Positions 1 to 3,639 of a stretch of 5,715 nucleotides of DNA are shown here, piece after piece. Source of the DNA: an uncultured Lachnospiraceae bacterium. Its GTDB lineage: Bacteria; Bacillota; Clostridia; Lachnospirales; Lachnospiraceae. Both the position numbers and the translations under genes were made by a program. Below the pieces are notes generated by a model, which did not search any database, was not told where the DNA came from, and saw only the letters and a list, made by a program, of their open reading frames with translations. Location: assembly GCA_902803245.1 (NCBI GenBank), contig CADCPJ010000188.1, forward strand, positions 1 to 5,715. Direction: 5' to 3'. The first letter of the stretch is position 1, and the number at the start of each line of letters is the position of its first letter.

Positions 1-9
1 ATACTCTGT

Positions 10-16
10 CTCCTCT
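10..16 (-). promoter_or_regulatory. Ribosome-binding site of a downstream gene off the left edge
   Basis: Read on the minus strand this is AGAGGAG, a strong Shine-Dalgarno match, followed by nine bases (ACAGAGTAT) before the window ends. A start codon would be expected at or just beyond the left edge. This suggests another minus-strand gene follows the transporter operon, after the hairpins at 100-210. No part of its coding sequence is visible, so its identity cannot be given. Confidence 0.4.
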
Positions 17-80
17 ATTAAAGGCAGTTTTCAGCTTGCAATTTCTGACTTACAGACGTCAGTCTGATTGGCTCCTATTA

Positions 81-127
81 TTGATTTATAATCAAAATTG
101 ACCTGCGGGCCCATCCGCCCGCAGGTC
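81..127 (-). terminator. Probable Rho-independent terminator of the transporter operon
   Basis: A perfect 11-bp GC-rich stem (100-110 with 117-127, arm GACCTGCGGGC, 6-nt loop) lies about 90 nt past the stop codon of the solute-binding protein gene. On the minus strand it is followed by AATTTTGATTATAAAT, a moderately U-rich tail. That tail contains a second small dyad (TTGATT-TAT-AATCAA at 81-95). The orientation fits termination of the minus-strand operon, because the plus-strand side has no T-tract. The U-tract is interrupted, so efficiency is uncertain. Confidence 0.7.
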
Positions 128-179
128 CAAATAGCTGCAAGCCCATCTGTGTCAAGCTGCAACCGGCATTTCCGTCACC

Positions 180-210
180 TTATGGATCGCTCAAGGAAAG
201 CGCTCCATAA
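180..210 (-). promoter_or_regulatory. Stem-loop just after the binding-protein stop codon
   Basis: TTATGGA (180-186) pairs with TCCATAA (204-210). After a single mismatch (187/203), CGCT (188-191) pairs with AGCG (199-202), leaving a 7-nt loop. The hairpin begins 7 nt beyond the stop codon on the minus strand and has no U-tract after it, so it is unlikely to terminate alone. A 3'-end-protecting hairpin for the mRNA is the likeliest role (inference), acting ahead of the terminator at 81-127. Confidence 0.5.
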
Positions 211-217
211 CCTGCTC

Positions 218-1477
218 TTATTGAGCGCCGTCGATGGCTGCCCAGTTCTCCTCGATGGCCGCGCAGGTGGCATCCTTGTCAGCGGTGCCCGAGATATAAT
301 CCTGCATCAGCTCACCGAACTTCTGCCACCAGCTGTCCGTGGAATAGCAGACGCCGAGCGGGGCCGCGCCCTTCTCCTCTTCGAGAGCGCTTCCCTGCTT
401 GATGACCTCAAACTCACTCTCCGCATCCGTAGCGACAGGAGGAACAACGCCGGCGACATCCGTGAACCAGGAGATGCCGTAGTCCGATGTGTACCACCAG
501 TTCACGAAGTCGAGGGTGGCCTGAAGAGCATCCGAATCCTTCGCTACGTGGAGGGCCTGGTCAGATCCGGAGATCACCTGGCACTGGGCCGGGTCATCCG
601 TCACAGGGTAGCCGCTGAAGCCAACCTGCAGCTCCGGATCGATTGCGAGAGAATCCGACTCAATCCATGCGCCCTGGCCGACGACCATCGCAGCCGTGCC
701 GCCGCCGTATGCAGCGAGCTCACCGGAGAGGTCCGTCTCAAGCGGCTTGTCATCGCCGTACTGAAGAGTCAGATCGATAAAGTCAAAGAAGTTGTTGTAG
801 ATCTCGGGGAGATCAGCGATCTTTGCTTCACCTCTCTCAAACTGCTGGACAAGTTCCGCAACGGTCACGCCCGCCGACTCGGCAGCAGGAGCGAGGAAAT
901 GCTGGAAGACATGTTTGAAGACCCACCACTCCGCATAGCCTGTGGTGAAGGGGGTGTAGCCGGCTGCGGAGATCGCTTCACATGCCGCTTTCAGATCCTC
1001 GACCGTCTCCGGAGCCTCAAGGCCGAGCTCATCAAAGATCCCGTTGTTGTAGACAAGGCCGAAATAGTTGCCCTTGATGGCAATGCCGTAGAGGCCGCCG
1101 CCCTCCTCCGTGGAGGCCATTGCGGATGCGACCGACGGAAGCATCGTCTCTTCGAGAGGCTGCCCCGACAGATCATAAGAATACTCCCGATAGACGTCGA
1201 TCTCCTTGCCCGACGTGGATGAGAAAATATCCGGAACCTCACCGGAATTCAGTTTTGCCTTAAGCAGTGTGGGATAGTCATTCTGTGTGGTCTCATAATT
1301 GATCGTGACGTCCGGGGCCACTTCCTTGTAGGCGTCGATCAGCTCCGTGATTGCGTCCGCATATTCCGGCTGGCTGATGAACATATAGACCTCATTTTCG
1401 TCCGCGGAAACCGTTCCCGCGAAGAGGCCGAGAGCCATCACCGAGGTGAGCATGATACTGATAACCTTTTTCTTCAT
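218..1477 (-). CDS. Extracellular sugar-binding protein of a CUT1-type ABC transporter
   Basis: A 419-residue solute-binding protein of the bacterial family 1/8 (MalE-like) type, which captures a carbohydrate outside the membrane and delivers it to the two permeases encoded upstream. Residues 1-25 form a signal peptide: MKKK, a hydrophobic core, then a V-S-A signal peptidase I site before Asp26. The mature part has the family pattern: an early strand and helix (about 29-52), the VPDIF segment (81-85), the YNNGIFDELGL segment (143-153) that matches the common YNKxLFxxxGL signature, and aromatic residues suited to sugar stacking (W184, W185 and a C-terminal WW pair). The start is well fixed: AGGAGG lies 7 nt upstream of the ATG. 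Oddly, there is no lipobox cysteine, and the first cysteine is at residue 166. Most Gram-positive binding proteins of this class are lipoproteins. Substrate is inferred only from the divergent GH36 gene: probably an alpha-galactoside such as melibiose, raffinose or a larger galactose-bearing glycan. Confidence 0.93.
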   Translation of the reverse strand: MKKKVISIMLTSVMALGLFAGTVSADENEVYMFISQPEYADAITELIDAYKEVAPDVTINYETTQNDYPTLLKAKLNSGEVPDIFSSTSGKEIDVYREYSYDLSGQPLEETMLPSVASAMASTEEGGGLYGIAIKGNYFGLVYNNGIFDELGLEAPETVEDLKAACEAISAAGYTPFTTGYAEWWVFKHVFQHFLAPAAESAGVTVAELVQQFERGEAKIADLPEIYNNFFDFIDLTLQYGDDKPLETDLSGELAAYGGGTAAMVVGQGAWIESDSLAIDPELQVGFSGYPVTDDPAQCQVISGSDQALHVAKDSDALQATLDFVNWWYTSDYGISWFTDVAGVVPPVATDAESEFEVIKQGSALEEEKGAAPLGVCYSTDSWWQKFGELMQDYISGTADKDATCAAIEENWAAIDGAQ

Positions 1478-1484
1478 ACCAATT

Positions 1485-1490
1485 CCTCCT
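1485..1490 (-). promoter_or_regulatory. Shine-Dalgarno site of the binding-protein gene
   Basis: AGGAGG on the minus strand, 7 nt before the ATG, is a full match to the anti-SD core. It is the best SD match seen in the window, in keeping with the high amount of binding protein such transporters usually need. Confidence 0.85.
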
Positions 1491-1510
1491 ATATAGAATC
1501 ATTTTTTATA

Positions 1511-1534
1511 ATACACATGCCCCGCATGATGTAT
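1511..1534 (-). promoter_or_regulatory. Intergenic stem-loop between permease and binding-protein genes
   Basis: ATACACATGC (1511-1520) pairs with GCATGATGTAT (1524-1534) across a CCC loop, giving a 10-bp stem with one bulged A at 1529. It lies in the 92-bp gap between the second permease and the binding-protein gene. On the minus strand it is followed by ATTATAAAAAATG, which is A-rich rather than U-rich, so it does not look like a terminator. By analogy with the intergenic hairpins of maltose operons, it may protect or process the downstream mRNA so that the binding protein is made in excess. That role is inference. Confidence 0.5.
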
Positions 1535-1569
1535 TTCCCACAATAAGGGGGCGAGCTTCTTCCCGCCGC

Positions 1570-2403
1570 TCAGCCCTTGACCGCGCCTGCCACAACGCCG
1601 TCCACAATATATTTCTGCAGTGCGATGAAAATGATGATGGAAGGCGTCACCGCCAGCACCATAGCGGCCATCGCGTAATGCCACTTCGTGTTCATCTGTC
1701 CGACAAAGGTGTATGCCGCCAGAACCAGCGTCTTGGTCTCGTTGCTGCTGTTGACCATGAGGAGAGGAAGCAGGAAATCATTCCAGATCCACATCACATC
1801 CAGCACGATAACGGTCACAGTCACCGGTTTCAGCAAGGGGAAGATCACGTAGAAAAATGTCTTATTCGTGCTGGCTCCATCAATCATCGCGCTCTCATCG
1901 AGCTCCTTTGGAACGGTCTTCATAAAATTGTAGAAGATGAAGGTCGCCATGGGTATGCCAAAGCCCCAGTACTGGATGCCGAGACCCACCTTGCTTCCGG
2001 ACAGATGGATGACATTCATCGCTTTCAATAAGGTGATCATGATTGTCTGGAAGGGGATAAGCATCGGCGTGATGATAAGCAGGTGAGCGATCTTCGTGTA
2101 GCGGTTCTTTCTCCTGTCCATCATATACGCCGCCATGGAACTGAAAAACACGATTCCGGCTATGCCGATCACGGTAATGATGACGTTGTTCAGAAACAGC
2201 TTCCCGTATTTGATCTTGTCGATCACATACGTATAGTTTTCAATCTCCAGCTTGCTTGGCAGCGCGATGGCGTCCTTCACAATCTCGCCGAAAGGCTTGA
2301 AGGAGTTCATGAACATCAGGAACACCGGATAGATATAGATCACGGCAAGGATCACAAGGACTATAATCATCACGACCTTGGTCACGGCTCTTTTTCTTCT
2401 CAT
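1570..2403 (-). CDS. MalG-type sugar ABC transporter permease
   Basis: A 277-residue inner subunit of a CUT1 carbohydrate importer. It has about six hydrophobic helices (roughly residues 10-32, 70-95, 105-127, 143-161, 183-205 and 243-265). The cytoplasmic EAA loop, which docks on the ATPase, is clear: E170-S-A, D175-G176 and P189 in the pattern EAA...G...I.LP. A WNDF motif (207-210), typical of the MalG branch, follows, and the protein ends VAGAVKG, the usual C-terminus of MalG-type subunits. The length is normal for the family. The ATG is preceded by GGGAGG with 9 nt spacing, and the gene starts 21 bp after the first permease's stop codon, so the two are co-transcribed. It would pair with the MalF-type subunit to form the translocation pore. 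Confidence 0.96.
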   Translation of the reverse strand: MRRKRAVTKVVMIIVLVILAVIYIYPVFLMFMNSFKPFGEIVKDAIALPSKLEIENYTYVIDKIKYGKLFLNNVIITVIGIAGIVFFSSMAAYMMDRRKNRYTKIAHLLIITPMLIPFQTIMITLLKAMNVIHLSGSKVGLGIQYWGFGIPMATFIFYNFMKTVPKELDESAMIDGASTNKTFFYVIFPLLKPVTVTVIVLDVMWIWNDFLLPLLMVNSSNETKTLVLAAYTFVGQMNTKWHYAMAAMVLAVTPSIIIFIALQKYIVDGVVAGAVKG

Positions 2404-2424
2404 GGCAAACAGCCTCCCTCACCT

Positions 2425-3312
2425 CTATAGTTCCACTTCCCGTCTGCTGAAGATCTTCAGTACGATCTGCGTCAGAATCAGCACGACGAGGAAGTAGATG
2501 ATCGATTCTGCAGAGCCAAGCCCGTAATTATTATTCTGGAAGGCTTCCTTGTAAATCTGCAGTGTCACGGAGTACGTCGACGACCCGGGCCCGCCCTTCG
2601 TGAGGGCCAGGATGATGTCGAATACCTTGAGCCCGTTCGTGAGGGACATGAAGATACAGGTCGTGATGGACGGTCCCAGAAGGGGGAAGATCACTTTGAA
2701 AAATGTCTGCCTGCTGTTTGCCCCATCCACAGTGGCAGCCTCGATCACGTCCTTGGGCACGGCCTGCAGGCCCGCAATGTACAGGACGATATAGAATCCG
2801 AGCGACTGCCACACGCCGACCATGGCCACGGCATAGAAGGCCAGCTTCGGATCCCCCAGCCAGCTCAAATCCCAGATTCCCCAGCCGGTCAGGTCCGCCA
2901 GCCTGGCGAAGCCCTGCGTGAAAATGAACTTCCAGATAAAACCGACGATCGTCATACTCATGATGTAGGGGATAAAAAAGACACCCCTCATGACGTTGGC
3001 CAGCTTAAACTTCTTTGTCAGGAACACAGCGAGGAACAGGGCGATGACATTGGAAAAGATGATGAACACGATTGTATAGCGGATCGTAAACCACAGTGCG
3101 CTCCCAAACTCCCCGCCGGAGCTGAACACCGTCTTGAAGTTCTCAAATCCGATAAACTCCGCGTCCTTCGCGATGCCGTTCCACCTGGTCAGAGAATAAT
3201 ACCCGCTCATGATGAACGGGATATACATCATCATTGCGACCAGGATCAGGGCCGGAAGAGTATAGAGGAGCAGATCGAAGATTTCTTTTCTCTTGCGTTT
3301 ACCTGAAAACAT
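2425..3312 (-). CDS. MalF-type sugar ABC transporter permease
   Basis: The first gene of the minus-strand operon encodes the partner permease of a CUT1 sugar importer. I choose the ATG at 3312 (295 residues) over an in-frame GTG at 3336: AGAGGA lies 6 nt upstream of the ATG, whereas the GTG has no SD. The protein then begins MFSGKRKRKE, a basic cytoplasmic tail before the first helix (about residues 14-35), as is usual for short Gram-positive MalF/LacF-type subunits. The EAA loop is canonical (E191-A-A, D196-G197, P210). The LTKGGPG segment (about 237-243) matches the conserved LTxGGP motif after the loop. The C-terminus is a final helix followed by a basic FSRREVEL tail. No ATPase gene lies nearby, so a shared MsmK-like ATPase encoded elsewhere is expected (inference from similar systems). 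Confidence 0.95.
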   Translation of the reverse strand: MFSGKRKRKEIFDLLLYTLPALILVAMMMYIPFIMSGYYSLTRWNGIAKDAEFIGFENFKTVFSSGGEFGSALWFTIRYTIVFIIFSNVIALFLAVFLTKKFKLANVMRGVFFIPYIMSMTIVGFIWKFIFTQGFARLADLTGWGIWDLSWLGDPKLAFYAVAMVGVWQSLGFYIVLYIAGLQAVPKDVIEAATVDGANSRQTFFKVIFPLLGPSITTCIFMSLTNGLKVFDIILALTKGGPGSSTYSVTLQIYKEAFQNNNYGLGSAESIIYFLVVLILTQIVLKIFSRREVEL

Positions 3313-3318
3313 AGGGCG

Positions 3319-3324
3319 TCCTCT
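3319..3324 (-). promoter_or_regulatory. Shine-Dalgarno site deciding the first permease start
   Basis: Minus-strand AGAGGA lies 6 nt before the ATG at 3310-3312. The alternative GTG at 3334-3336 has only AT-rich sequence upstream, with no purine-rich SD. This places the start eight codons later than the longest open frame. Confidence 0.7.
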
Positions 3325-3329
3325 CACAC

Positions 3330-3378
3330 TGTGCACATTTTATAGTATTTAAAAAATTCTATCATATCCATGTGCACT
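3330..3378. repeat. Duplicated TGTGCAC site, candidate operator pair
   Basis: TGTGCAC followed by a T-rich run occurs at 3330-3336 and again at 3371-3377. The palindromic GTGCAC cores are 41 bp apart, about four helical turns. The right copy falls inside the spacer of the candidate transporter promoter and at the -35 position of the candidate plus-strand promoter. The left copy falls in the transporter leader. The arrangement resembles an operator pair for a regulator that controls both directions, but no regulator gene is present to link it to. Confidence 0.35.
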
Positions 3379-3385
3379 TTTGCAA
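3356..3385 (-). promoter_or_regulatory. Candidate promoter of the transporter operon
   Basis: On the minus strand, TTGCAA (3385-3380, four of six -35 matches) and TAGAAT (3361-3356, five of six -10 matches) are separated by 18 bp. Transcription would begin near 3349, giving a leader of about 37 nt before the permease ATG. The stretch is AT-rich, as expected for a promoter. A second -10-like sequence, TATAAA, lies closer to the gene but has no convincing -35 box. Confidence 0.45.
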
Positions 3386-3391
3386 TATGAG

Positions 3392-3400
3392 TGCTATGAT
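3392..3400 (+). promoter_or_regulatory. Candidate extended -10 promoter for the GH36 gene
   Basis: TGcTATGAT matches an extended -10 element: a TG dinucleotide, one base, then TATGAT, five of six consensus matches. No good -35 box precedes it, which is tolerated by extended -10 promoters. Its -35 position is occupied by the GTGCAC site at 3372-3377. Transcription from here would give a leader of roughly 230 nt before the GH36 start, containing the elements at 3405-3540. A promoter closer to the gene was not found. Confidence 0.35.
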
Positions 3401-3404
3401 AATT

Positions 3405-3421
3405 TCATGGGCACACCATGA
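3405..3421. repeat. Inverted repeat TCATGG-N5-CCATGA, operator-like
   Basis: Perfect 6-bp arms (3405-3410 and 3416-3421) flank a 5-bp spacer (GCACA), making a 17-bp dyad. It would lie at or just downstream of the transcription start of the candidate plus-strand promoter, a common place for a repressor operator. The size suits a dimeric helix-turn-helix regulator, but the family cannot be named from the site alone. Confidence 0.4.
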
Positions 3422-3438
3422 TATCGCATCAAGGCGTC

Positions 3439-3452
3439 GGGGACGGTTCCCC
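3439..3452. repeat. GGGGACGGTTCCCC element, possible REP-like repeat
   Basis: GGGGA (3439-3443) pairs with TCCCC (3448-3452) across a CGGT loop. From memory, GGGGACGGTTC and its complement recur in intergenic REP-like repeats of many Clostridia, associated with Y1/REP-associated tyrosine transposases. This could therefore be a remnant of a dispersed repeat inserted in the leader of the GH36 gene. No transposase is in the window. A T-run (3465-3470) follows at some distance but is too far away to make a normal terminator. Confidence 0.4.
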
Positions 3453-3497
3453 ATAAAACTGTCATTTTTTACAACACCCGCTTCACCAAAAAGGCTC

Positions 3498-3540
3498 CGG
3501 GCCAAAGGTTGCCCGATGGAGGCCCGTTCCGCTTCGGGCA
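3498..3540 (+). promoter_or_regulatory. GC-rich leader with mutually exclusive hairpins
   Basis: Several stems compete here: CGGGCC (3498-3503) with GGCCCG (3521-3526), TGCCCGA (3510-3516) with TCGGGCA (3534-3540), and GCCCG (3522-3526) with CGGGC (3535-3539). The first and third share an arm, and so do the second and third. The segment would lie in the long untranslated leader of the GH36 gene if transcription starts near 3400. I recognise no known riboswitch or T-box. It could equally be part of a repeat remnant joined to the element at 3439-3452. Confidence 0.3.
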
Positions 3541-3580
3541 TAACAGAAAAGCAACAGTAAGGGCCATAACAGATCATTAA

Positions 3581-3587
3581 AAAGGAG
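3581..3587 (+). promoter_or_regulatory. SD-like AAAGGAG, badly spaced from the GH36 start
   Basis: AAAGGAG is a good anti-SD match but ends 52 nt before the GH36 ATG and 26 nt before an out-of-frame ATG at 3614. There is no ATG, GTG or TTG at the normal distance. It may be a standby site or chance. It is listed because it is the only strong SD-like sequence near this gene. Confidence 0.25.
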
Positions 3588-3639
3588 AGAGCGGTTCCTC
3601 CCACCCTTTCAGGATGAGCAGGTTTCCGCCGCAAAAAGC

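Noticed and set aside
98..1222. 374-codon plus-strand open frame
   Set aside because: It lies antisense to the well-supported binding-protein gene, shows no recognisable domain, and is rich in Arg/Leu/Ala as expected for the shadow of a GC-biased gene.
1403..1420. Catabolite-responsive element-like GGAAACCGTTCCCG
   Set aside because: It lies in the signal-peptide coding sequence and lacks the defining outer TG/CA bases.
3313..3336. Longer first-permease start at the GTG at 3336
   Set aside because: There is no SD upstream of the GTG, while the ATG at 3312 has AGAGGA at 6 nt; the extra eight residues are not typical of the family.
3439..3470. Terminator formed by the GGGGACGGTTCCCC hairpin and the T-run
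   Set aside because: The stem is only 5 bp and the T-run starts 12 nt after it, too far for an intrinsic terminator.
3372..3560. 62-codon plus-strand frame in the intergenic region
   Set aside because: It begins with GTG, has no SD, overlaps the candidate promoters and shows no protein features.
3362..3634. 90-codon minus-strand frame in the intergenic region
   Set aside because: It has no SD, reads through the GGGGACGGTTCCCC element and the GC-rich hairpins, and resembles the chance translations that such repeats produce.
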